The notes: generated from the sequence alone by a model not told the origin. 6,799 nt of DNA from CAZHZT01 sp964537285 (GCA_964537285.1 CAZHZT010000189.1:1-6799), one strand, 5' to 3'; counted from the stretch's first letter, positions 1 to 5,802 are shown. Made by a program: numbers and translations.

Positions 1-1
1 G

Positions 2-52
2 AGGAAAAAAGGACAAGTAAAATGGGTAGGGTATTATTTTCCTGATCCCTAA
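2..52 (+). CDS. possible C-terminal tail of an upstream gene (partial)
   Basis: The frame starting at base 2 is open from the window edge to a TAA at 50-52 and would encode a 16-residue tail, RKKGQVKWVGYYFPDP, which looks like plausible folded protein rather than random translation. The frame starting at base 1 is also open, to a TGA at 43-45, so the reading frame is not settled. No family can be recognised from so few residues. If real, the gene ends 34 bases before the bestrophin start, close enough for an operon. Confidence 0.25.
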   Translation, partial: RKKGQVKWVGYYFPDP

Positions 53-86
53 ATTACTTTCTGCCAAAGCATCATAAAAGATTGCT

Positions 87-1016
87 ATGATTTATTATAA
101 AACAAATCAAAACTGGTTTGGAGATGTAAGGCACCTATGGAAAAGCTGGACCATGGTGCGAATTACGCGCTCCGTTATTGCTATTGGAATATACTCGACG
201 ATCGTATGTGTAGCCGTTGAGGGTTTAGGGATGACAAATGCAATGGGTATTAACACCTCTATTTTTTCATTATTAGGGGTTGTTCTATCTATTTTTCTGG
301 TTTTTCGCACAAATACCGCTTATGATCGATGGTGGGAAGCCCGAAAACAATGGGGGGCTTTGGTTAACAATACCCGCAACCTGGCAATATATGTCGATAC
401 TATGTTCCCAAAGGATATGAAAGATGTTCGGCACTTCATGGCAGTGCATATATCCAACTTTTGCATTGCGCTGGTAGAACATTTGAGAAACGGCACCAAA
501 CTTGAAAAACTAATCTTCTTATCTGAGGAAGAAAAGAATGAATACCAGGCAAAAGAACATATTCCCAATTTTATTGCACAGCAGATCTTTATGAAAATTG
601 CCGAATCTCATCGCCAAGGCATTATAAATGAAGGGGATTATATCAATATTAAGGCCCAACATCAATCATTACTGGATATATTAGGAGCTTGTGAGCGCAT
701 AAAAAAAACACCTATTCCTTTCTCTTACGCTGTATATCTGAAAATCTTTATTACCGCCTATGGCTTATTATTGCCTTTTGGTATGGTTACCAGTTATCAC
801 TACTTTTCTATACCGCTTTCAATGTTCCTGTTTTTTGCCCTTTTAGGAGTAGAATTACTAGGAGAGGAAATAGAAGATCCTTTTGGTTTAGATTGCAATG
901 ATCTACCAACAGGTGATATGGCTCATACTATAAAGAATAATGTTTTTGAAATACTTGAAGACCGTTCGGCTATTGGGCATACCCGCAAAAAAGAACTTTA
1001 CGAAAAGGTGTTTTAA
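87..1016 (+). CDS. bestrophin-family (RFP-TM / UPF0187) anion channel
   Basis: A 309-aa inner-membrane protein of the bacterial bestrophin family, whose characterised members form pentameric ion channels (eukaryotic ones conduct chloride, a Klebsiella homologue conducts cations). What is visible: hydrophobic segments at about residues 29-49 and 57-75, the family signature NTAYDRWWEARKQWG at 76-90, the CERIKKTPIPFSY stretch at 202-214, two further membrane segments at about 217-236 and 239-259, and the hallmark GEEIEDPFG...NDLP at 259-273. Length is normal for bacterial members. The ATG at 87 is preceded by no clear Shine-Dalgarno, common in Bacteroidota. Its TAA at 1014-1016 directly abuts the aroQ ATG, so the two genes are probably co-transcribed and translationally coupled. 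The family assignment is firm; ion selectivity cannot be told from sequence. Confidence 0.92.
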   Translation: MIYYKTNQNWFGDVRHLWKSWTMVRITRSVIAIGIYSTIVCVAVEGLGMTNAMGINTSIFSLLGVVLSIFLVFRTNTAYDRWWEARKQWGALVNNTRNLAIYVDTMFPKDMKDVRHFMAVHISNFCIALVEHLRNGTKLEKLIFLSEEEKNEYQAKEHIPNFIAQQIFMKIAESHRQGIINEGDYINIKAQHQSLLDILGACERIKKTPIPFSYAVYLKIFITAYGLLLPFGMVTSYHYFSIPLSMFLFFALLGVELLGEEIEDPFGLDCNDLPTGDMAHTIKNNVFEILEDRSAIGHTRKKELYEKVF

Positions 1017-1433
1017 ATGGATGTTCATATCATTAACGGGCCAAATCTCAATCTGTTAGGGAAAAGAGAACCCGAAATATACGGAAGCCAAAGTTTTGAA
1101 GAATATTTTGAGGTTTTAAAGGAAGACTTTCCTCAGTTCTCCCTGCATTACTTTCAGAGCAATCATGAAGGTAGGATTATTGATTATTTGCAAGAAATCG
1201 GCTTTTCTTCTGATGGCGTAATTCTCAATGCAGGAGCTTTTACCCACTATTCTATTGCCATAGCCGATGCAATTGCTGCCATTACAACTCCGGTAATCGA
1301 AGTCCATATTTCAAACATATTTCAAAGAGAGTCTTTTAGGCATAAATCTTTTCTGGCTGGTGTATGCAAGGGAACAATCAGCGGGTTTGGACTAGTTGGA
1401 TATAAATTGGCTCTCTTTGCTTTTCAAGAATAG
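1017..1433 (+). CDS. aroQ: 3-dehydroquinate dehydratase, type II
   Basis: A 138-aa cytoplasmic enzyme converting 3-dehydroquinate to 3-dehydroshikimate in the shikimate pathway; type II enzymes are dodecamers of small flavodoxin-like subunits. The family motifs are all present: INGPNLNLLGKREPEIYG at 6-23, carrying the active-site Arg17 and catalytic Tyr22; FQSNHEG at 46-52; NAGAFTHYS at 71-79 with Asn71 and catalytic-site His77; and EVHISNIFQRESFRHKS at 95-111 with His97, Ser99 and Arg108. Length is typical (about 140-150 aa). The ATG follows the bestrophin stop codon with no gap, and GAAAAGGTG just upstream, inside the bestrophin codons, can act as ribosome binding site. A hairpin about 10 bases after the stop is a likely terminator. 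No residue expected for activity is missing. Confidence 0.97.
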   Translation: MDVHIINGPNLNLLGKREPEIYGSQSFEEYFEVLKEDFPQFSLHYFQSNHEGRIIDYLQEIGFSSDGVILNAGAFTHYSIAIADAIAAITTPVIEVHISNIFQRESFRHKSFLAGVCKGTISGFGLVGYKLALFAFQE

Positions 1434-1442
1434 AAGCCTCTA

Positions 1443-1480
1443 AACATGAGTCATCCTGAATATTCGGAATGACTCATGTT
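1443..1480. terminator. hairpin between convergent aroQ and purF-like genes
   Basis: AACATGAGTCAT (1443-1454) pairs perfectly with ATGACTCATGTT (1469-1480), and the 14 bases between them continue the pairing partly around the core GAATATTC. It starts 9 bases after the aroQ stop. The following run (GTATTATTA) is only moderately T-rich, so this may be a weak or bidirectional terminator. Without the element inserted at 1489-1604, it would also lie just downstream of the minus-strand purF-like gene, serving both convergent transcripts. Confidence 0.55.
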
Positions 1481-1488
1481 GTATTATT

Positions 1489-1604
1489 AGTTCTTTGACA
1501 TAAATTGTGGAAAATGGAACTTCAAAATGATAACCCTTGAATGCCCTTGTGGCTGAAAGGGTTATCATTTTGAAGTTCCATTTTCCACAATTTGTCAAAG
1601 AACG
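1489..1604. mobile_element. palindromic MITE-like element, copy 1 (8-bp TSD GTATTATT)
   Basis: A 116-bp element whose inner 114 bases (1490-1603) fold into 47 perfect base pairs, interrupted only by a TA bulge at 1501-1502, around an 18-base loop. The flanking 8-bp direct repeat GTATTATT (1481-1488 and 1605-1612) is perfect and marks a target-site duplication. The right copy overlaps the last base of the purF-like stop codon. The left end reads AGTTCTTTGACATAAATTG and the right end, on the other strand, CGTTCTTTGACAAATTG, giving reverse orientation by its ends; yet the loop (GAATGCCCTTGTGGCTGA) reads in the same direction as copies 2 and 4. It carries no coding capacity, so any movement would need a transposase supplied elsewhere. 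Lying between convergent genes, it can fold on either transcript. Confidence 0.9.
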
Positions 1605-1611
1605 GTATTAT

Positions 1612-3504
1612 TTAATACGCTCTTACATTCTTTTTTTCCATAAAATTAACAAAAGCCTTATTCACTACTTTGCTTCCTCCCGGAGTTGGATAAAGACCAG
1701 AGAAATACCAATCTCCTTTATGATCTGGGCATGCCCTATGTAAACCATCTAAAGTTTGATAGATCACTTTCACTTCGGGCTGAGTGTTCGGAGGAGTAAT
1801 AATTTCGGCAATTTTATCGGAGATCTCTTGATAGGAAAAAGTCTCATAAAGAGGTAGCACTTCATTTTTTACTTCTTCCTTTGGGAGGTTTTCCGCGGCT
1901 TTACAACGTTCGTAGGCTTCTTCTAAAAGGTATTCTTTGTTGTTTTCATGTAAAAGGGCTACTAATGCCTGAAAAGCAATGAAGGTACCCATTTTGGACA
2001 TGTCAATACCATAGCAATCCGGAAAACGAATTTGAGGTGCTGAAGAAACGACCACAATGCGTTTCGGTTTCAGCCTGGAAGTAATTTTTATAATAGAATC
2101 TCTTAGAGTTGTGCCTCTCACAATGGAATCATCGAGCAGTACCAGGTTGTCAACCTCGTCATTTACAATACCATATGTTACATCATAAACGTGGGACACC
2201 AAGTCTCCACGGGAGGCATCATCTGCGATAAATGTGCGGAGTTTTTCGTCTTTTACGACTATTTTTTCAGAACGTATTCGACAGTCAAGGATCTTTTTAA
2301 GGGTTTCCGGGCTGATGTCCGGGCCAGCTTCCAGGATTTGTTTCTGCTTTCGTTCGTTCAAGTAATCATTTAAGCCTTCGACCAAACCCAGGAAAGCCGT
2401 TTCTGCCGTATTCGGAACAAAAGAAATGATAGTGTTTTTGAGATCGCCATCAACGGCACGAAGCACTTCGTTCGTCAATTGATGCCCAAGTTGTTTGCGC
2501 TCCAGATAAATATCCCGGTCTGTACCTCTTGAAAAATAGATTCGTTCAAAAGAGCAAGGCGTTTTGGGAAGTTGATCAATAAAAGGTTTCTCGCTGACAA
2601 GGCCATCGTGCTTTACAATGAGGGCATGGCCTGGTTGAAGTTCTTTTACATCCTTGTGAGAAACATCCAGTGCAGTTTGAATAGCAGGGCGCTCGGAAGC
2701 GGCTACGACGATCTCATCATCTGCGTAGTAGAAAGCTGGGCGGATTCCAGAGGGGTCACGCATAATGAAGGCATCTCCATGGCCAATTAGCCCAGCCATC
2801 ACGTAGCCTCCGTCAAAACGTTTGCTCGCCCTACGCAACAAACGCTGGATGTCCAGATTGTCATAAATCAGGTTATTAATTTCCTGGTTCGAATATTCAT
2901 CGGGCTTAAACCAGGTATACAAGCGAGAAACTTCATCATCCAGAAAATGGCCAATTTTTTCTAAAACGGTAATGGTGTCAGATTTTTCCTTAGGATGCTG
3001 GCCTAAAACAACCAATTCCTCAAATAACTCATCTACATTAGTGAGGTTAAAGTTACCGGCCATCACCAGGTTGCGATGCATCCAATTATTCTGCCTCAAT
3101 AATGGATGGCAGGTTTCAATACTATTATCTCCATGGGTACCATAGCGAAGATGGCCTAAGAGTAATTCTCCAGTATAGGGCAAATTGTCTTTTAACCAGG
3201 CAGGATCATTGATTTCTTCTTCGCTTAAATCTTTAAAACGGCTGTAAACACCATCAAACAGGTCTTTAAGATAATTATCGCTGTTCGTACGCTTTCGACT
3301 GATATACCGGGTGCCGGGAGAAGGATTAATTTTTATGGAAACTAAACCTGCACCGTCCTGCCCTCTATTACGCTGTTTTTGTAGCAACAGCCTTAGTTTG
3401 TTTAAGCCAAAAAGGGCGGTACCATATTTTTTATGATAGTATTCAAGAGGCTTTAGAAGCCGCACAAGTGCAATTCCACACTCATGTTTTATTAATTCGC
3501 TCAT
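1612..3504 (-). CDS. amidophosphoribosyltransferase, long PurF-like form
   Basis: A 630-aa class II glutamine amidotransferase fused to a phosphoribosyltransferase domain, the architecture of PurF, which makes 5-phosphoribosylamine from PRPP and glutamine in the first step of purine synthesis. Visible: candidate nucleophile Cys9 (HECGIA) after a short leader that would need removal, RNRGQDGAGL at 45-54, GHLRYGTHG at 117-125 (Arg120), GNFNLTN at 150-156, SDT at 175-177, FSRGTDRDIYLERKQLG at 324-340, the PRPP loop LLDDSIVRGTT at 456-466 and SAPQIRFPDCYGIDM at 488-502. Canonical PurF is about 470-510 aa; this one has extra sequence in the N-terminal half and between about 365 and 430, and departs from NGNLTN at the oxyanion hole. 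Long forms like this occur in Bacteroidota, as I recall often beside a standard PurF, so it may be a paralogue; no purF symbol is assigned. Copies 1 and 2 of the palindromic element bracket it. Confidence 0.88.
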   Translation of the reverse strand: MSELIKHECGIALVRLLKPLEYYHKKYGTALFGLNKLRLLLQKQRNRGQDGAGLVSIKINPSPGTRYISRKRTNSDNYLKDLFDGVYSRFKDLSEEEINDPAWLKDNLPYTGELLLGHLRYGTHGDNSIETCHPLLRQNNWMHRNLVMAGNFNLTNVDELFEELVVLGQHPKEKSDTITVLEKIGHFLDDEVSRLYTWFKPDEYSNQEINNLIYDNLDIQRLLRRASKRFDGGYVMAGLIGHGDAFIMRDPSGIRPAFYYADDEIVVAASERPAIQTALDVSHKDVKELQPGHALIVKHDGLVSEKPFIDQLPKTPCSFERIYFSRGTDRDIYLERKQLGHQLTNEVLRAVDGDLKNTIISFVPNTAETAFLGLVEGLNDYLNERKQKQILEAGPDISPETLKKILDCRIRSEKIVVKDEKLRTFIADDASRGDLVSHVYDVTYGIVNDEVDNLVLLDDSIVRGTTLRDSIIKITSRLKPKRIVVVSSAPQIRFPDCYGIDMSKMGTFIAFQALVALLHENNKEYLLEEAYERCKAAENLPKEEVKNEVLPLYETFSYQEISDKIAEIITPPNTQPEVKVIYQTLDGLHRACPDHKGDWYFSGLYPTPGGSKVVNKAFVNFMEKKNVRAY

Positions 3505-3536
3505 GATTTATCCTGTGAAAATGATTGTAAAAAAAA

Positions 3537-3648
3537 CGTTCTTTGACAAATTGTGTGGAACTTCAAAATGCTACCCATTGAATGCCCTTGTGGCTGAAAG
3601 GGTTATCATTTTGAAGTTCCATTTTTTCACAATTTATGTCAAAGAACT
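3537..3648 (+). mobile_element. palindromic MITE-like element, copy 2 (8-bp TSD AAAAAAAA)
   Basis: A 112-bp element starting CGTTCTTTGACAAATTGTG and ending, on the other strand, with AGTTCTTTGACATAAATTG. The outer and middle parts of the arms pair well. The left arm lacks the A-rich hexamer found in the right arm, and its CTACCCATTG has drifted from the pairing partner. Perfect 8-bp repeats of A flank it (3529-3536 and 3649-3656), though a homopolymer is weak evidence taken alone. It sits 32 bases upstream of the purF-like start codon, so any transcript initiated beyond it would carry the hairpin in its leader. The whole element matches the reverse complement of copy 3 over its full length. 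Confidence 0.88.
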
Positions 3649-3656
3649 AAAAAAAA

Positions 3657-3806
3657 TGAGTTATTCATGGTCTTAGGGCTTTTAATATAGAGACAATGTT
3701 TTTCAAGTCTGTTAATTAAACGCAAATATAACTATTAAACAGATGAAGTATTTGTATGGTTATGTTTTAGACCGGACCTTTTATCATTCTGAATTACTTA
3801 TGTCAT
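3657..3806. other. AT-rich spacer, no gene seen
   Basis: This stretch, part of the 502-base gap between the purF-like start and the 100-aa gene, shows no convincing coding frame, tRNA or known riboswitch. The only candidate signal is a minus-strand TAnnTTTG motif at 3723-3730, listed separately. It is probably promoter territory for the purF-like gene, separated from that gene by element copy 2. Confidence 0.5.
3723..3730 (-). promoter_or_regulatory. candidate Bacteroidota -7 element for the purF-like gene
   Basis: On the minus strand this reads TATATTTG, a perfect match to the Bacteroidota -7 consensus TAnnTTTG. I do not see a good TTG at the expected -33 spacing, so support is partial. If used, transcription would begin near 3716 and the leader of about 210 nt would include the whole of element copy 2 before the start codon at 3504. 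Confidence 0.3.
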
Positions 3807-3930
3807 GGGTGCATTTCATTTGGTCGCTGTTCTTGAAAAGGTGTTTTCTTTAGAGAGAGGCACGCGGCAGCGTGCCTCTCTCTAAAAATAAACTCTTTTC
3901 TTGCCGGCAGCGACAAAATGAAATGCACCC
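3807..3930. mobile_element. second hairpin element with GGGTGCATTTC ends
   Basis: A 124-bp element unrelated in sequence to the GTTCTTTGAC family. Its terminal inverted repeats are 23 bp with one mismatch (3807-3829 against 3908-3930), beginning GGGTGCATTTCATTT. The centre is a perfect 17-bp stem, TTTAGAGAGAGGCACGC (3849-3865) with 3870-3886, closed by the tetraloop GGCA; the stretch between is also largely complementary, so nearly the entire element is one hairpin. Flanks are TATGTCAT (3799-3806) and TATATCAT (3931-3938), a 7-of-8 match consistent with an older 8-bp target duplication. It has no coding capacity. Alternatives are a REP-type palindrome or a strong terminator, but the matched outer repeats favour a MITE-like element. 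Confidence 0.7.
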
Positions 3931-4006
3931 TATATCATAAAGGTATTCAACAAAATATAACATCTATATTCTAAATTATTCTTAATTTTATTTCAAAAAA
4001 AAGGCT

Positions 4007-4309
4007 ATGGCTGTATTTAAGTTTTTTCGAATTCCAAGGCATCAGAAATTTAATTATATCCCAAGGTACTACGATCCGGAAAAAGAGGCCATAAAAGAGC
4101 GAGTAGATCAGGCAATGAAGCAGCAGGACAATAGTGCTGAAGCTATGAAATCTCGCATTAGTTCGGGCTTACGAAGAGGGCACGGAGGTGACCACGGGCT
4201 CAGAGGAAGGTATGTATTTCGATCAAACCTTACAGTTGTTGGTATCATCATTGTACTGATGATTCTTAGCTACTATTATTTGCCATTACTTATTAGCGTG
4301 CTTGAGTAA
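4007..4309 (+). CDS. small conserved-looking protein with one C-terminal membrane segment
   Basis: A 100-aa protein of unknown function. The N-terminal part has the stretch RHQKFNYIPRYYDPEKE (11-27), which resembles short hypothetical proteins I associate with Bacteroidota, then a charged, probably helical region (24-50) and a Gly/His/Arg-rich linker (54-68). Residues about 75-97 are strongly hydrophobic and almost reach the C terminus, giving a tail-anchored topology with a basic cytoplasmic domain; there is no signal peptide. The ATG at 4007 follows an A-run and GG (AAAAAAAAGGCT), a weak ribosome binding site. It stands alone between mobile elements, so the neighbourhood gives no functional hint. 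Composition and the clean membrane segment argue for a real gene. I cannot assign a role. Confidence 0.75.
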   Translation: MAVFKFFRIPRHQKFNYIPRYYDPEKEAIKERVDQAMKQQDNSAEAMKSRISSGLRRGHGGDHGLRGRYVFRSNLTVVGIIIVLMILSYYYLPLLISVLE

Positions 4310-4329
4310 AGTTCAGACCATTAAATTTT

Positions 4330-4441
4330 AGTTCTTTGACATAAATTGTGAAAAAATGGAACTTCAAAATGATAATCCTTTCAGCCACAAGAGCACTCAA
4401 GGCTTATTATTTTGAAGTTCCACACAATTTGTCAAAGAACG
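4330..4441 (-). mobile_element. palindromic MITE-like element, copy 3 (8-bp TSD TAAATTTT)
   Basis: A 112-bp element, the same length as copy 2 but in the opposite orientation: it begins AGTTCTTTGACATAAATTG, and its loop reads as the complement of the loop in copies 1, 2 and 4. The 8-bp direct repeat TAAATTTT flanks it perfectly (4322-4329 and 4442-4449). It starts 20 bases after the stop codon of the 100-aa gene and can serve as that gene's terminator-like hairpin. The inner stem has one mismatch (TAATCC against TAAGCC when both arms are read in the same sense). Confidence 0.9.
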
Positions 4442-4449
4442 TAAATTTT

Positions 4450-4639
4450 TAAGTTTGATGACTTTTTGCACCTTCAAAGAAGGATTTCTTTGCTAGTTTG
4501 GCGATCTCAGTATTTGGTAGTGCTTAGCAGCCTTTGGATATGAACCTTTTAGCATAGCTAGCTGTACGTTTGAAAAGCTAAAAGGAATAGAATTATCAAC
4601 TCAAAAAAAAAGGATACATCGTCAAACAAGTAAGTGAAA
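4450..4639. other. leader/spacer upstream of the AstE/AspA-type gene
   Basis: Together with element copy 3 this makes a 330-base gap between genes. Apart from a TAnnTTTG motif at 4565-4572 I see no coding frame, RNA gene or convincing structured leader here. It is probably the promoter region of the downstream hydrolase gene. Confidence 0.4.
4565..4572 (+). promoter_or_regulatory. candidate Bacteroidota -7 element for the hydrolase gene
   Basis: TACGTTTG matches the TAnnTTTG consensus exactly and lies about 68 bases before the ATG at 4640, giving a plausible leader of about 60 nt. The nearest upstream TTTG (4533-4536) leaves a 28-base gap, longer than the usual 19-20, so the -33 half is not convincing. 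Confidence 0.3.
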
Positions 4640-5593
4640 ATGTTAGAACGAATCATCGGTAAATTCGACGGAAAGCAAAAAGGGCCTCTCATCTTCTGTT
4701 TTGGAGGAATCCACGGGAATGAGCTAGCAGGTGTTGAAGCTTTGGAGAACGTTTTAAGCTCCATAAGCCTAGAGCCCAAATTAAATCCTGACTTTACTTT
4801 CCGCGGGCGTTTACTGGCCATTCACGGTAATTTGCAAGCGATCGAACAACGGCAAAGGTTTATTCAAAAAGACCTCAACCGGCAATGGACCGCCGACATC
4901 ATTGACGCTCTCCGGAGAACTGATCCTTCAAAACTGGAAGCAGAGCATAAAGAACTTCTAGAGTTAATTACACTCATTGAAAGTGAGATTAAGGATTATC
5001 AGCCCGAAGTAATTGCTTTCCTCGACTTACATACTACAACCGCACAGGGAGGTATTTTCTCTGTCCCCGCCAATGACCCGGAAAGCCTGCAACTTGCTGT
5101 AGATCTTCACGCACCAGTAATTAAAGGAATGATGAAAGGGGTGAAAGGCACTTTGCTTCATTATGTAACAGAAGTAGTAGACCTTGGCGCTAAAGTGTTG
5201 GGGGTGGCCTTCGAAGCCGGGCAACACAATGACGTTCTATCAGTGAACAGGAGCATTGCAGCGATCATTAATTGTCTGAAAACACTTGGATGTGTAGATC
5301 CCGATCAAGTACGAAACCGCTTTGATCAGCTTCTGAAAGAGTATTCGGAAGGCTTGCCTAAAGTAGCTGAACTAACCTACAGACATGCGGTAGCTCCGGA
5401 AGATGAATTCGAGATGTTACCGGGGTTTTTCAATTTTCAGCCAGTGGTTGAAGGACAACCCCTTGCTAAGTATAAGTTTGGCTGGATTGAATCACCTCAT
5501 AGCGGATTGATCTTAATGCCTCTCTATCAGCCCCAGGGCGAGGACGGATTCTTCATTGTAAAACCTGTTAAGAACCCTGTTCCACAAGAATAA
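4640..5593 (+). CDS. succinylglutamate desuccinylase / aspartoacylase (AstE/AspA) family zinc hydrolase
   Basis: A 317-aa enzyme of the M14-like AstE/AspA family, cytoplasmic zinc amidohydrolases that release an acyl group from N-acylated amino acids. Zinc ligands are visible as GGIHGNE (His25, Glu28) and DLHTTTA (His131). RFIQKDLNRQW supplies Arg73 and the Asn-Arg pair (Arg81), which in aspartoacylase bind substrate, and FEAGQHND gives the likely general base Glu192. The C-terminal part from about 230 fits the family's accessory beta domain. An in-frame GTG at 4634, directly after a TAA, is the only alternative start and would add two residues; the ATG at 4640 is preferred. No good Shine-Dalgarno is present. 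The acyl group and amino acid cannot be told: no arginine-catabolism or arginine-biosynthesis genes are adjacent, so neither astE nor aspA is assigned. Confidence 0.9.
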   Translation: MLERIIGKFDGKQKGPLIFCFGGIHGNELAGVEALENVLSSISLEPKLNPDFTFRGRLLAIHGNLQAIEQRQRFIQKDLNRQWTADIIDALRRTDPSKLEAEHKELLELITLIESEIKDYQPEVIAFLDLHTTTAQGGIFSVPANDPESLQLAVDLHAPVIKGMMKGVKGTLLHYVTEVVDLGAKVLGVAFEAGQHNDVLSVNRSIAAIINCLKTLGCVDPDQVRNRFDQLLKEYSEGLPKVAELTYRHAVAPEDEFEMLPGFFNFQPVVEGQPLAKYKFGWIESPHSGLILMPLYQPQGEDGFFIVKPVKNPVPQE

Positions 5594-5611
5594 AACTCAA
5601 TAGAAAATTTA

Positions 5612-5721
5612 CGTTCTTTGACAAATTGTGTGGAACTACAAAATAATAAGCCTTGAATGCTCTTTGGGCTGAAAGGCTTATCATTTTGAAGTTCCACTTC
5701 CACAATTTATGTCAAAGAACT
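5612..5721 (+). mobile_element. palindromic MITE-like element, copy 4 (8-bp TSD AAAATTTA)
   Basis: A 110-bp element in the same orientation as copy 2, beginning CGTTCTTTGACAAATTGTG. The direct repeat AAAATTTA flanks it perfectly (5604-5611 and 5722-5729). It starts 18 bases after the hydrolase stop codon, between two convergent genes. The inner stem uses AAGCCTT paired with AAGGCTT where copy 1 has AACCCTT with AAGGGTT, a paired change that keeps the hairpin. The loop (GAATGCTCTTTGGGCTGA) is slightly diverged. Confidence 0.9.
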
Positions 5722-5802
5722 AAAATTTATAATTAGAGAAGGACTCTTTTGTTAGAATCTTCCTGGAAAACTCCAACGAAAGATAATTATAAGCTTTCTG
5801 CT

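Noticed and set aside
1537..1743. A 68-aa open frame on + reading from element copy 1 into the 3' end of the purF-like gene
   Set aside because: It is antisense to a well-supported gene, begins inside the mobile element, and its translation has no recognisable protein character.
1481..3656. A composite transposon carrying the purF-like gene between copies 1 and 2
   Set aside because: Each copy has its own different 8-bp duplication (GTATTATT and AAAAAAAA), so they inserted separately; a composite unit would share one duplication at its outer edges. The genes in between look native and no transposase is present.
3505..3806. A purine riboswitch upstream of the purF-like gene
   Set aside because: The only structure visible is the transposon-like hairpin, which recurs next to unrelated genes; no conserved purine-aptamer sequence is apparent.
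3849..3886. The GC-rich 17-bp hairpin as a simple rho-independent terminator
   Set aside because: It does not follow the end of any gene and is nested within matched 23-bp inverted ends, so it is better explained as the core of a hairpin element, though it could still stop transcription.
4558..4821. An 87-aa minus-strand open frame over the start of the hydrolase gene
   Set aside because: It lies antisense to the conserved zinc-binding N terminus of the hydrolase and shows no domain or start signal.
1489..5721. A CRISPR array or other regularly spaced repeat system
   Set aside because: The repeats exceed 100 bp, are irregularly spaced by 0.7-1.9 kb with genes in between, and no cas-like gene is present.
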